In this document: one piece after another, positions 49,043 through 59,563 of the stretch
How positions within the stretch are numbered: position 1 is the first letter of the stretch
Layout of the letters: each line of letters opens with the position of its first letter
The notes under the pieces: generated by a model
Databases searched by the model: none
What the model was told of the DNA's origin: nothing
What the model saw: the letters and a program-made list of their open reading frames with translations, nothing else
Made by a program: the position numbers and the translations under genes
NCBI GenBank assembly: GCA_002341185.1
Contig: DDNP01000020.1
Location: 1-64,000, forward strand
Direction: 5' to 3'
Length of the DNA stretch: 64,000 bases
DNA from: Candidatus Neomicrothrix sp. UBA2517
GTDB lineage: Bacteria; Actinomycetota; Acidimicrobiia; Acidimicrobiales; UBA8592

Positions 49043-50434
49043 GTGAATATAGTTGTAATAGGGGCAGGGGAAGTTGGGTCATACATCACGCGACTGCTGA
49101 CTGACCCCAAACATCAAACACAATCTATGAATGTGTCAGTGATAGATCCTGACTCAGACCGCATTAAAGAATTAGATGGAGTTCTGGACGCAACGATGGT
49201 TCGAGGAAATGGAAGTCATCCATCAGTACTCAAAATGGCGGGAATTGAGGAAGCCGATCTTCTTGTCGCTGTTTCATCAAATGATGAAGTTAATCTCATT
49301 GCGAATCTTTGCGCAAGGAATATGGGAGTCGAAAAATCAATTATTCGAATTGAGGCCTCAGAGATCAAAAGAGCTTCTAAAAGTGATCCTTGGTTTCTGG
49401 GCGGTGAACCTCCTAATCTTATTTTTGACCCTGATGAAGATACAGCTCGAGAAATCGCTGAACTTCTTGATTCTTGGGGTGCAGACGAAATAGCTACCTT
49501 GGGAGGCGGGCAAGTTGTTGTTATCGGGGTAACAGTCACTACAGAAGCAGACTTCTGCGGCAAAACTCTTTCACAAATTGGTGCAGAGTATGAACCAGAC
49601 TGGAGTTTTCTGGTAGCTGCGCTTCGTCGAGAAGGAGAAGCCAAGATTCCGAGGTCGGAAGAAACCCTTCAAGTGGGTGATCACATATGGCTTGTTATTA
49701 AAAAGTCTGAGAAGAGCAGAGTCCTTGAAACCTTCGGCTTTAAACGAAAAAAAAATAAACGAATATTGCTTCTTGGTGGAGGAAGAACAGGAGAATTTTT
49801 AGCGAAACGACTTGTCAAAATGAAATTTCGTGAAGTTACTTTAGTTGAAGCAGACCCAGATAGAGCCGAACAGTTAGCAGAGAAGCTTGATGGTGTTGAT
49901 ATCAGAAGAGGAGACATAACTGATGCTCAGTTTATTAGCGAAATAGATGCTGGAAAGTACGACGCAGCTGTGGCTCTCACAGGAAAGGACGAAGCTAACG
50001 TTCTTTCATGCATGTACGCGAAGTCATTGGGGACAGATAGATCAATAGCAATTCTTCATAAGCTAAAACTGATGGATGTACTTGATTTTGCAGACGTTGA
50101 TTCAACACTATCGCCCGTTACAGCAAGTGCTAATCGAGTTTTAAGTTATGTTCATGATGTGAAAGATGTTGCCACATTTCTGGGTGTTGATCAGGACTTT
50201 GAAGTGGTCGAATTAAAAGTTGGCGACGATAGTAAAGCGATTGAACACAAAGTTCGTGACCTAAAGCTACCCAGAGATGTTCTGATCGGAGCTTTAATCC
50301 GCAACGAGGAACCATCTATTGTCAGGGGGTCTAGTCAGTTGCAAGCTGAGGATACTGTTCTGCTTATTGCTCCTCCCGAACAAGTCGACACCATACGTAA
50401 AGAATATTTTGTCTCTAAATCATTTCAAGATTAA
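49043..50434 (+). CDS. trkA: Trk potassium uptake regulatory subunit TrkA
   Basis: 463 residues with two Rossmann RCK units, each followed by a TrkA_C domain. The first unit starts NIVVIGAGEVGSYITRLL with the nucleotide-binding glycines; the second has ILLLGGGRTGEFLAKRL. TrkA binds NAD/NADH or ATP and gates the TrkH channel. GTG start at 49043; no clear ribosome-binding site. It leads the trkA-trkH-trkH run. Confidence 0.95.
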   Translation: MNIVVIGAGEVGSYITRLLTDPKHQTQSMNVSVIDPDSDRIKELDGVLDATMVRGNGSHPSVLKMAGIEEADLLVAVSSNDEVNLIANLCARNMGVEKSIIRIEASEIKRASKSDPWFLGGEPPNLIFDPDEDTAREIAELLDSWGADEIATLGGGQVVVIGVTVTTEADFCGKTLSQIGAEYEPDWSFLVAALRREGEAKIPRSEETLQVGDHIWLVIKKSEKSRVLETFGFKRKKNKRILLLGGGRTGEFLAKRLVKMKFREVTLVEADPDRAEQLAEKLDGVDIRRGDITDAQFISEIDAGKYDAAVALTGKDEANVLSCMYAKSLGTDRSIAILHKLKLMDVLDFADVDSTLSPVTASANRVLSYVHDVKDVATFLGVDQDFEVVELKVGDDSKAIEHKVRDLKLPRDVLIGALIRNEEPSIVRGSSQLQAEDTVLLIAPPEQVDTIRKEYFVSKSFQD

Positions 50435-50481
50435 TTTACTGTGTTTTTGGGTTCTCCGATGACGATAACGTCGCTAAAATT

Positions 50482-51978
50482 ATGAGCATGCTCTATTTCC
50501 AAAACCGAAAGGCAGCAGGAAATAGTTATTCTTTAATCCTTGTAGCAATTTCTTTAGGGACGATCTCAGTTATCTCTGGACTATCGGAAATTCTTGGTCG
50601 AACTAATCAAAGAGTTCCCATAGTCCTAGTTATTGTTGGCTCTGCTCTGATGGTACTAGGCGGTGTCCGACTTAGCAGTTTAAAAAAATTTGATTTAGAT
50701 ACTCCATCAGAGATCTTTTCATTCACTTTCGCCTTTCTTGTTAGTTTTATTGTTGTCCAATCATGTCTTTATCTAGCAACAGGAGTTGTATCAACACTGG
50801 ATGCTGCGATATTGGAATCAACATCCAGTATCACGACAACAGCAATTTCAACGCTGGACCCAGATTCGCTAACTTCCTCAATGCATACTTTCAGATCACT
50901 CACGCAATGGGTAGGAGGGTTATTCGCCTTATTTCTGGTCTTTGTCGCAACTCCAATAACTTCCAATAGTGATAATCCTTCAGCAGGATATGGGCCCAAA
51001 ATATTCTCTAGAAAACCTGCAAAGAGGATGCGCGAGATCACCATTCTGTATCTTGGATTGACATTAATTACTTTTGTGGCTCTATTTCTCGCTGGAATGG
51101 GGGCTTTTGATTCATTCGCACATTCTCTATCAGCATCATCAACTGGTGGCTTTAGTACTAGGTCTTCCTCAATAGCGTCGTTCGAATCAGCTGCAATCGA
51201 ATGGACACTAATTTGTTCAATGTTTGTTGGGGGGCTAAACGTCGGACTTATTTGGTGGGTTGGTAAAGGAAAGTTTGTACATATCCGATCAAATAATGAA
51301 TTGCGCCTTTACTTAGTTATGTTCTTTGGCGGAGTGGGTTTATTTTGGTTGAAAGGTGATTTGGTTGGCCCATTTAGCCATCAGCTACGTGATGCTTTCT
51401 TCAAATTATCCTCACTGTTTAGTACAACGGGATTCGTCAATGACGGTTGGCGATTCTCCTCAGGGATAACTGCAGTTGCACTCTTGATTCTTGCAGTGGG
51501 TGGAATGGCCGGTTCGCCTGGAGGTGGATTTGGAATTCATCGATTAATTGAGTTGATGAAATATCTCCGAAGGGAGTTGACCCGAAAGTACAACAGGCAG
51601 GCAGTCAGAAAGATCAAAGTTAGCGGTGAAGTTGTAAATGAACGAGAACTTGGAAAACTGCAAGGATTCACGGCAATTTTTATTTTTATCGTTGCGAGCG
51701 GTGCATTCCTCCTAGCGTTGGATAACAGTTCGTTGAGTATTGCAGACGTTATAAGCATTTCAGTTTCAGCATTTGTAACTGCTGGACCAGCAATAGCTGA
51801 ATCAGGGTCAGAGAACAGCTACGGGCTCCTTGGCAATGTAGCATTATCTATGCTGATGATAGTCGGTCGGCTTTCTATACTTCCAGCTGCTTATATGGTT
51901 CTCAAGCTTTCACGGTCCGCGAAATTAAATCTCAGAGGTTTGCGAGCAAATGGGGTATCGAGTGATGAAATTCCCTAG
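50482..51978 (+). CDS. trkH: TrkH-family potassium uptake protein, first copy, altered filter
   Basis: 498 residues, a membrane protein of the Trk/Ktr superfamily with four pore-loop repeats. Filter segments are SSITTTAISTL, SSTGGFSTR, FSTTGFVND and FVTAGPAI. The first repeat has Ala121 (codon at 50842-50844) where a filter glycine is expected. The other three repeats keep glycine. It overlaps the start of the second trkH. The altered filter may change selectivity or make it a partner of the second TrkH. Confidence 0.87.
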   Translation: MSMLYFQNRKAAGNSYSLILVAISLGTISVISGLSEILGRTNQRVPIVLVIVGSALMVLGGVRLSSLKKFDLDTPSEIFSFTFAFLVSFIVVQSCLYLATGVVSTLDAAILESTSSITTTAISTLDPDSLTSSMHTFRSLTQWVGGLFALFLVFVATPITSNSDNPSAGYGPKIFSRKPAKRMREITILYLGLTLITFVALFLAGMGAFDSFAHSLSASSTGGFSTRSSSIASFESAAIEWTLICSMFVGGLNVGLIWWVGKGKFVHIRSNNELRLYLVMFFGGVGLFWLKGDLVGPFSHQLRDAFFKLSSLFSTTGFVNDGWRFSSGITAVALLILAVGGMAGSPGGGFGIHRLIELMKYLRRELTRKYNRQAVRKIKVSGEVVNERELGKLQGFTAIFIFIVASGAFLLALDNSSLSIADVISISVSAFVTAGPAIAESGSENSYGLLGNVALSMLMIVGRLSILPAAYMVLKLSRSAKLNLRGLRANGVSSDEIP

Positions 51979-53494
51979 ACGCTTATTTCTGGAAGGACTA
52001 TTTGAATCAGCAACTATTAATATCATCGGTTTGTCTCTACTTTTTCTTGCCCCAGGATTGTTTTTATCAGGTTGCATCGAATGGGTATCCAGTGATTCTC
52101 ACAATGAGTTAGCTCTTTTCTTGACCGCAGGAATAGCACTGCTTTTAGGTTTCTCTTTTAGAGCTATGACATCAATCGCTGATGATTCTATGGATAGGCC
52201 AAAAGCTATTTTTTCTGTAGTCGCTTGGAGCTGGGTAGTCTGTGTCCTAATAGGGATGTTGCCCTATCTTTTTGCAGGTGTTTTCTCATGGTCGAAAATT
52301 GATAGTGCAATATTTGAAACTATTTCAGGTTTCTCAACAACTGGGTCAACTGTTCTTCAAGATATTGAAAGTAATGGCAGGGGGATTCTGTTCTGGAGGC
52401 AACTTACGCAATGGTACGGTGGGATGGGAATGATTGTGCTTGCTGTAACTGTTCTCCCATCCCTAGGTGTCGGTGGTCTGCAGCTGATGGCGGCAGAATC
52501 CCCTGGTCATAAATCGGACAGACTGCGAGCTCGTACAATAGACACCGCCAAATCTCTATGGACTGTCTACTTTGGGGCGACGATAGTGATTTCCTTACTT
52601 CTTTGGATTACCCCTGCAATGAATTTGTATGATGCCGTGGCACATGCTTTAACAACCGCATCTACGGGAGGTTTTTCGCCATATAACGATTCCATTGGTG
52701 CATTTGACTCTTACATCGTTGAACTCATTATTATTTTTGGAATGTTTCTCAGCGGAATGAATTTTAACCTTCAATATAAGTTCTGGAAAGGCAGAGCTGA
52801 TTATCGTGTATTTGGGCGTTCATCCGAATGGAAATTGTACGTCAAAATTACGGTGCTATTTGTCGCCGCTGTCGTCATTTTGAATTCTGTTGTGGATTCT
52901 GTGAGCCTAGGTACTGCTTTTCGTGACTCTTTATTTAATGTAGTAGCTCTTGTAACTAGTACGGGATTTGGAAACGTGAGACCTGAAGGTATTGGTGATT
53001 TCGTACTATGGGGAACCGCAAGCCAGTTATTGCTTTTGTTCCTTATGACTGTTGGAGGAACGTTTGGTTCTACAGCAGGGGGTATGAAAATGTTCAGAAT
53101 GCAGATTGGTTTAAAAGCTCTCGCAAAAGAACTTAAGTTGATTCATAGGCCATCGGGTGAATACCCCATAAAGGTAGGGCGTGAAAAGATTGAAGAAGAA
53201 GTCGTCTCCTCCATTCTCGGTTTTATCGCTCTTTTTATTTCATTGGTAATAGCTGGAACTGTTGCTCTTTCATTCTTCTTCAATGAAGATTTGGTAACCG
53301 CCCTCAGCGGATCAATATCGGCAATGAGTAACATGGGTCCGGCTCTCGGAGATGCAGGTCCTACTAGTAATTTCTTAGAGTTTGATAGAGGAAGTCGCTC
53401 AATAATCATGGTACTGATGGTTATCGGTCGACTCGAAATTTATGCCGTGCTGTTGATGTTTTTGTCGTTAGTAGATCGACTCAGGGTCAAATAA
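51965..53494 (+). CDS. trkH: TrkH-family potassium uptake protein, second copy
   Basis: 509 residues (from ATG 51965; ATG at 51950 also possible). All four filter loops keep glycine: GFSTTGSTV, STGGFSPYN, TSTGFGNV and SNMGPALGD. The canonical signature TVGGTFGSTAGGMKMFR follows. Hydrophobic profile fits TrkH. It overlaps the first trkH and ends one base from the convergent apeB. With trkA it would form a K+ uptake system. Confidence 0.9.
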   Translation: MKFPRRLFLEGLFESATINIIGLSLLFLAPGLFLSGCIEWVSSDSHNELALFLTAGIALLLGFSFRAMTSIADDSMDRPKAIFSVVAWSWVVCVLIGMLPYLFAGVFSWSKIDSAIFETISGFSTTGSTVLQDIESNGRGILFWRQLTQWYGGMGMIVLAVTVLPSLGVGGLQLMAAESPGHKSDRLRARTIDTAKSLWTVYFGATIVISLLLWITPAMNLYDAVAHALTTASTGGFSPYNDSIGAFDSYIVELIIIFGMFLSGMNFNLQYKFWKGRADYRVFGRSSEWKLYVKITVLFVAAVVILNSVVDSVSLGTAFRDSLFNVVALVTSTGFGNVRPEGIGDFVLWGTASQLLLLFLMTVGGTFGSTAGGMKMFRMQIGLKALAKELKLIHRPSGEYPIKVGREKIEEEVVSSILGFIALFISLVIAGTVALSFFFNEDLVTALSGSISAMSNMGPALGDAGPTSNFLEFDRGSRSIIMVLMVIGRLEIYAVLLMFLSLVDRLRVK

Positions 53495-53495
53495 A

Positions 53496-54767
53496 TTAAT
53501 GTTTCAGAAAATTTAACATGAAGTTTTGAAGATGCTCAGTATCTTGGTAGCCACACAATTCCCGAGTCGAATGCATCGAAAGTTGAGGAACCCCAAGATC
53601 TATTGTGGCGATTCCTAAATTCGCCGAACTGATTGGTCCAATAGTAGAGCCGCAAGCAAGGTCGCTTCTGTTACTGAATAATTGATACGGGATATCGTTT
53701 CTTTCGCAGATCAACTGTGCGAAAGCTTGACCGTGTGCATTCGTGGAGTACCGCTCGTTGCTATTTCGCTTGATAGCTATTCCTCCATTCATTCTCACTT
53801 CATGGTCTAGATCATGTTTATCTAGATAGTTTGGATGAGTTGCATGGGCACCATCGGCTGAAATTAACTTAGAGTTAGCTATTGATTCAGAGATATTTCT
53901 GTTGTCTAGAATTTTTCTAACTGTTGCAGGCAACAGGTTTCCTGCTGCTCCTGCAGACGAGGTGCTTCCAACTTCTTCATGATTGAAGAGGCAAATTACA
54001 GGAATTTTTTTTAACTGATTTTCTTTAATTGCTTCTAAGAAAGAATTGACGGTGGCAAAGCAAGAAACAAGATTATCTATTCGTGCAGAGGCTATCCATT
54101 GCTTTTCAGCACCCACCAAACTTGCTGGTTGGAGATCATGGAGCATAAGGTCCCAAGACTTAATATCCTCTAGATTTAAATTCGCTTTTGTTGAAATAAT
54201 TTCAAGGAAGTCGGTGGTTTCGGAAGAGGAATCATTCCATATAGGGCGTAAGTGATGATGAGGGTTCAGAACTAAGCCATTTTCGTTTACTTTTCTATTC
54301 AAATGGATTGCTAATTGCGGAATTTTTGCAAGTGGTTCCATTATCTGTACAAGCGTTTCGTTTATTTCTTTCTCTGAATCATGAGTTATGACTCTTCCAG
54401 AAATTCCTAAATCCCTATCAAGCCAACTATTTAGAAGGACGCCTCCATAGACTTCAATTCCAAATTGAGAAAGACCTGACTTATGGCCTTTTAACACTGG
54501 TTTTAGGCGAAGATTTGGACTATCTGTGTGCGCAGCGATGACGGCTAGACCCCGAGAAATCTCTATATTGTCATGCAGGTACCAAGCAATGATGCTTCCA
54601 TCACGTTCAATGAAATGACCTCCCGGTGTGGGTTCCCAAACCGCCCATTCGTCTAAATGCGAAAATCCTTCGCCTAACAGATGCTTTCTGACATTGTCAA
54701 CAGCATGATATGGAGAAGTCGAAGTATTAAGAAATTCAAGTAAATCTGAAATACTTTTCTCTGACAT
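53496..54767 (-). CDS. apeB: M18-family aspartyl aminopeptidase
   Basis: 423 residues. The M18 metal-site motifs are AAHTDSPNLRLKP near residue 85 and FNHEEVGSTSSAG in the second half, which also contains the catalytic Glu. The C-terminal STRELCGYQD fits the family. It releases N-terminal acidic residues. The start is ATG 54767 (a GTG at 54773 is two codons upstream). Confidence 0.92.
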   Translation of the reverse strand: MSEKSISDLLEFLNTSTSPYHAVDNVRKHLLGEGFSHLDEWAVWEPTPGGHFIERDGSIIAWYLHDNIEISRGLAVIAAHTDSPNLRLKPVLKGHKSGLSQFGIEVYGGVLLNSWLDRDLGISGRVITHDSEKEINETLVQIMEPLAKIPQLAIHLNRKVNENGLVLNPHHHLRPIWNDSSSETTDFLEIISTKANLNLEDIKSWDLMLHDLQPASLVGAEKQWIASARIDNLVSCFATVNSFLEAIKENQLKKIPVICLFNHEEVGSTSSAGAAGNLLPATVRKILDNRNISESIANSKLISADGAHATHPNYLDKHDLDHEVRMNGGIAIKRNSNERYSTNAHGQAFAQLICERNDIPYQLFSNRSDLACGSTIGPISSANLGIATIDLGVPQLSMHSTRELCGYQDTEHLQNFMLNFLKH

Positions 54768-54913
54768 CTTCACATAAACAGCATGCCGTCATTCTGAAGT
54801 AACTGCTACTTGATGCCGTGGACTGGTTAAATCTACTTCAAAATTGGTAGACTTACGGTGCTGGGTCAACGTCGCCTCACGCTGTCCTAGTTGTACAGCA
54901 TGTAAGGAAACGT

Positions 54914-57900
54914 GTGAATAGTAGAATTAACCCAGATCTCCCTAAAGAACAAGGCTTATATAGCCCTTACTTAGAGCACGACTCTTGTGGGGTCAACTTC
55001 CTTGCAGATCTTAAAGGTAGAGCCAGTCATGATATTGTCTTGTCTGGTATTGCCGCCCTCTGTCAGCTTCAGCATCGTGGCGCTTTAGGTGCTGAAACCA
55101 ATACAGGCGATGGAGCTGGAATTCTTATTCAAATACCAGACAAGTTCTTTAGGGAAGTTGTGGAGTTCGAACTTCCTTCCAAAGGCAGTTATGCAACTGG
55201 AATAGCATTTATGCCAAAAGATGAGAATAAATGCACCACAGCTATTAGGGAAATAGAAGAAATAGCATTAAGCCTGAATATCAACGTTCTAGGTTGGAGA
55301 GAAGTTCCTGTCGAGAGCTCATTTTTGGGTAGTGGCGCTTTAGGAACTATGCCAAGATTTATGCAACTCTTTATCTCGGCTTATTCGGCCGACGGTAGTC
55401 CAAAAATCCAGATAGAACTTGACCGGAAAGCCTATGTTCTCAGAAAACGTTGTGAGAATGAAATTTCCTTTGATCACATAGATGTAGCTACTCAAGGAAT
55501 GGGTGGCATGTCAAAAACGCATCAAGGCGTCTACTTCCCAAGCCTTTCGTGCAGGACTTTCGTCTATAAAGGAATGCTCACCAACCCTCAGTTAGGCGAA
55601 TTCTACCTAGATCTAAAGGATGAGAGGGTAGAGAGCGCATTAGCGTTGTCCCACTCAAGATTTTCGACTAATACTTTTCCATCATGGCCTCTTGCCCACC
55701 CATACAGGTTTGTTGCTCACAATGGAGAAATAAACACAGTTCAAGGCAATAGGAACTGGATGCGGGCTAGGGAAGCGTTAATGCAGTCAGACGCATTCGA
55801 CCATGACCTCGATAATCTATTCCCTATATGTACCCCCGGAGCATCCGACACTGCATCATTTGATGAATGCTTAGAACTGCTTGTACTCTCCGGATATCCG
55901 ATACAAGAGGCAGTTTTAATGATGATTCCAGAACCTTGGGAAAATCATGAAAGCATGGATCAAGCGCTAAAAGATTTCTATAAATATCAATCTGCTCGAA
56001 TGGAACCATGGGATGGACCAGCCTCAATTATCTTTACAGATGGAACAGTAGTAGGTGCGGTTCTGGATCGAAATGGATTGCGACCATCTCGATATTGGGT
56101 AACTGACGATGATCTTGTAATTATGGCTTCCGAAGTTGGAGTAGTCGACGTAGCACCAGAAAAAATAGTTGAGAAGGGCCGATTGCAACCTGGAAAAATG
56201 TTCTTTATCGATACGACTGAAGGAAGAATCGTAAGAGACGAAGAGATTAAATCTAATCTTGTCAGTCAGCGACCATACAGTTCTTGGCTCAACGAGAGTC
56301 AAATCGATTTGGATGAACTTCCAGAACGACACGTTTCTCGTCTGGAAGATAGCAGTCTGCTAACTAGACAGAAATTGTTTGGCTACACAAACGAGGAAAT
56401 AAAACTACTGATATCTCCAATGTATCAATATGGTAAAGAAGCAATCGGGTCAATGGGTACTGACACTCCAGTGGCAGTCCTCTCAAGCAGACCCAGACTC
56501 ATTTACGACTATTTTCAACAATTGTTTGCTCAAGTCACAAATCCCCCGTTAGATGCAATGAGGGAGGAAATTGTAACATCTACTTGTGGCTGGCTAGGAC
56601 CAGAGGGCAATCTACTTAAACCAACCCCAGAATCAGTCCGCCGAATTTTTATAAACCACCCCGTTCTTTTGAACCAACAACTCATGAAAATACTGGATAT
56701 TGATGGAGAAATTAGTGGTCAAGATGGTCAAGAAGATTTTAAATCTCAAGTAATTCCATGTGTATATCCTGTCGACGAGGGCGGAAGCGGACTGCGGGCA
56801 GCTATCGAAAATATTCGTGCTTTTGCAAGCCAGGCGATTAAGGAGGGAAAGAACCTTCTTGTCCTTTCTGATCGTGGGGCAAGCGCAAGTCACGCCCCGA
56901 TACCTGCTCTTCTCGCTACGGCAGCCGTGCACCACCATCTAGTGAGGGAGAAGTCAAGATCTCAAGTCAGCCTCATAATCGAAACAGGTGAGATGAGAGA
57001 AATTCATCACCTTTGTTTACTCCTTGGTTATGGCGCAAATGCCGTGAATCCTTACCTTGTTTTCGAGACAATTACTGACCTAATAGAGCGACAAGATGTT
57101 GAAATTCATCAAAAATTGACAACGGACATGGCTCACCGCAACTTTATAAAGGCATGCGATAAAGGTGTATTAAAAGTAATGTCTAAGATGGGTATCTCAA
57201 CTGTCCGAAGTTATGTAGGGTCCCAAATTTTTGAGTCAATAGGGTTGGGACAACCATTAATCATTGATGCTTTCCCCGGAACCATGAGTCGGCTAGGCGG
57301 AATCGGTTATGCACAACTAGCGGAAGAGATAAGAATGCGGCATCAAATCGCTTTCCCTAAAATCCCTTCCCACCGAGCCCATAGAGAGCTAGTAGCTGGA
57401 GGCGAGTATCAATGGCGGCGAGAGGGAGAATTCCACCTCTTTAATCCTGAAACTATTTTTAAGCTTCAACACGCAACGAAAGATAAACGCTATGACATTT
57501 TCAAAGAATATACGAAGCGTGTAAACGACCAAGGGAAAGAATTAGCAACCCTCCGCGGCCTATTCAAATTCCGTAAGGGAGTAAATAAATCGATTCCTAT
57601 AGATGAAGTGGAACCAGCGAGCGAGATAATGAAGACATTTTCTACTGGAGCTATGTCGTATGGGTCAATTTCTTCCGAAGCGCACGAGACATTAGCAATC
57701 GCTATGAACAGAATAGGAGCGAAGTCAAACACTGGGGAAGGCGGCGAAGACGCAAGGCGATACAAGCCCGATGCAAACGGAGATCTTCGACGTTCTGCTA
57801 TTAAACAAGCAGCTTCCGGGAGATTTGGCGTGACAAGTGAGTATTTAGTAAACGCTGATGACATCCAAATAAAAATGGCGCAAGGTGCGAAGCCTGGAGA

Positions 57901-59563
57901 GGGAGGACAGCTCCCAGGGCATAAAGTTTGGCCATGGATAGCAGAAGTCCGTCACTCCACTCCGGGAGTTGACTTGATATCTCCACCTCCACATCACGAT
58001 ATTTATTCCATCGAAGACTTAGCCCAACTGATACATGACCTAAAAAATGCAAACCCCAAAGCGAGGATCCATGTCAAACTTGTATCTGAATTAGGGGTAG
58101 GAACTGTTGCAGCAGGAGTTTCAAAAGCGCATGCCGATGTTGTTTTGATTTCTGGTCATGATGGCGGTACTGGAGCATCTCCACTTACCTCCATTAAACA
58201 TGCGGGAACTCCATGGGAACTTGGTTTAGCAGAAACTCAGCAAACATTATTGTTGAATAATCTACGAGACCGCATCGTCGTCCAATGCGATGGCCAGTTG
58301 AAAACAGGCAGAGACGTAATGATTGCAGCTCTGCTAGGAGCTGAAGAATTCGGTTTCGCAACAGCGCCATTAGTAGTAATGGGCTGTGTAATGATGCGGG
58401 TCTGTCATCTTGATACTTGTCCAGTCGGTATAGCTACTCAAAATCCAGAATTACGAGAAAAATTTTCCGGGCAGGCTGACCATGTGGTTAATTTTATGGA
58501 GTTTGTAGCAGAAGAAGTTAGGGAACTCCTGGCTGAATTAGGATTCAGAAGTCTTAGAGAAGCAGTTGGCAAAGCAGAATGCTTAGATGTTGCCGACGGA
58601 ATTGAACACTGGAAGGCCGAAGGTTTAGACCTCACTCCCATTCTCTATCAGCCACCATTAGGGTCTGAAGCAGTTCGCTACTGTAATCAAGGGCAAGAAC
58701 ATGGCTTGGATGAGGCCCTTGATCAAACCCTTATCCAGCTCGCTGAAGGGGCTATTCGGCATGGTGACAGAATTAATTTAGAATTACCGATCAGAAACGT
58801 TAACCGAACAGTGGGGACAATGCTGGGCTACCACTTAACAAAGAAATGGGGTGGAGAGGGCCTGCCGAATGACACAATACAAATAAAACTCAACGGGTCA
58901 GCTGGGAATAGTTTTGCCGCGTTTGTTCCTTCAGGAATAACATTACGACTAGAAGGTGACGCAAACGATTATGTTGCTAAGGGGTTAAGCGGTGGAAGAG
59001 TGATTCTGTATCCTCCCGTCGAATCAACCTTCAAAGCGGAAGAGAACGTAATCGCGGGTAATGTTCTTTTGTATGGTGCTACTTCAGGAGAGATATTTAT
59101 AAGAGGTCAAGTAGGAGAGCGATTTGCTGTCAGAAATTCTGGAGCTACAGCCGTGGTTGAAGGGATAGGAGATCATGGTTGCGAATACATGACTGGTGGG
59201 AAAGTAGTGGTGTTGGGCGAAACGGGAAGAAATTTTGCAGCTGGGATGTCGGGAGGAGTCGCATATATTTTTGACCCGAAAAATGTTTTTCCTGAAAGAG
59301 TTAATAAAGAATTAGTCGACCTCGAAGAATTAAATGACGGTGATATATCTTTCTTGCGAGAAACACTTGCACAACATAACCTCGAAACTTCGTCCGAAAT
59401 CGCAAAGGAAATCTTAGATTCATGGCCTAGATCAAATTCTCACTTCGTCAAAGTTATGCCACGGCACTACAAGAGGGTCCTTGAAGCAATGGCTGATGCT
59501 GAGCGATCTGGAACGGATGTAACGACTGCAGTTATGTCTGTTAAAGCAAATGAGGGGAAATAA
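54914..59563 (+). CDS. gltB: Glutamate synthase (NADPH) large subunit
   Basis: 1549 residues, normal for the family. A short propeptide of about 24 residues precedes Cys of HDSCGVNF, the N-terminal nucleophile of the glutaminase domain. A central domain, an FMN-binding synthase domain with GAKSNTGEGGED and SGRFGVTSEYL, and a 3Fe-4S cluster (CHLDTCPVGIATQ) follow. The C-terminal GXGXG repeat domain closes the protein. It combines glutamine and 2-oxoglutarate into two glutamates. GTG start with AAGGAAA upstream. It overlaps gltD by one base. Confidence 0.97.
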   Translation: MNSRINPDLPKEQGLYSPYLEHDSCGVNFLADLKGRASHDIVLSGIAALCQLQHRGALGAETNTGDGAGILIQIPDKFFREVVEFELPSKGSYATGIAFMPKDENKCTTAIREIEEIALSLNINVLGWREVPVESSFLGSGALGTMPRFMQLFISAYSADGSPKIQIELDRKAYVLRKRCENEISFDHIDVATQGMGGMSKTHQGVYFPSLSCRTFVYKGMLTNPQLGEFYLDLKDERVESALALSHSRFSTNTFPSWPLAHPYRFVAHNGEINTVQGNRNWMRAREALMQSDAFDHDLDNLFPICTPGASDTASFDECLELLVLSGYPIQEAVLMMIPEPWENHESMDQALKDFYKYQSARMEPWDGPASIIFTDGTVVGAVLDRNGLRPSRYWVTDDDLVIMASEVGVVDVAPEKIVEKGRLQPGKMFFIDTTEGRIVRDEEIKSNLVSQRPYSSWLNESQIDLDELPERHVSRLEDSSLLTRQKLFGYTNEEIKLLISPMYQYGKEAIGSMGTDTPVAVLSSRPRLIYDYFQQLFAQVTNPPLDAMREEIVTSTCGWLGPEGNLLKPTPESVRRIFINHPVLLNQQLMKILDIDGEISGQDGQEDFKSQVIPCVYPVDEGGSGLRAAIENIRAFASQAIKEGKNLLVLSDRGASASHAPIPALLATAAVHHHLVREKSRSQVSLIIETGEMREIHHLCLLLGYGANAVNPYLVFETITDLIERQDVEIHQKLTTDMAHRNFIKACDKGVLKVMSKMGISTVRSYVGSQIFESIGLGQPLIIDAFPGTMSRLGGIGYAQLAEEIRMRHQIAFPKIPSHRAHRELVAGGEYQWRREGEFHLFNPETIFKLQHATKDKRYDIFKEYTKRVNDQGKELATLRGLFKFRKGVNKSIPIDEVEPASEIMKTFSTGAMSYGSISSEAHETLAIAMNRIGAKSNTGEGGEDARRYKPDANGDLRRSAIKQAASGRFGVTSEYLVNADDIQIKMAQGAKPGEGGQLPGHKVWPWIAEVRHSTPGVDLISPPPHHDIYSIEDLAQLIHDLKNANPKARIHVKLVSELGVGTVAAGVSKAHADVVLISGHDGGTGASPLTSIKHAGTPWELGLAETQQTLLLNNLRDRIVVQCDGQLKTGRDVMIAALLGAEEFGFATAPLVVMGCVMMRVCHLDTCPVGIATQNPELREKFSGQADHVVNFMEFVAEEVRELLAELGFRSLREAVGKAECLDVADGIEHWKAEGLDLTPILYQPPLGSEAVRYCNQGQEHGLDEALDQTLIQLAEGAIRHGDRINLELPIRNVNRTVGTMLGYHLTKKWGGEGLPNDTIQIKLNGSAGNSFAAFVPSGITLRLEGDANDYVAKGLSGGRVILYPPVESTFKAEENVIAGNVLLYGATSGEIFIRGQVGERFAVRNSGATAVVEGIGDHGCEYMTGGKVVVLGETGRNFAAGMSGGVAYIFDPKNVFPERVNKELVDLEELNDGDISFLRETLAQHNLETSSEIAKEILDSWPRSNSHFVKVMPRHYKRVLEAMADAERSGTDVTTAVMSVKANEGK

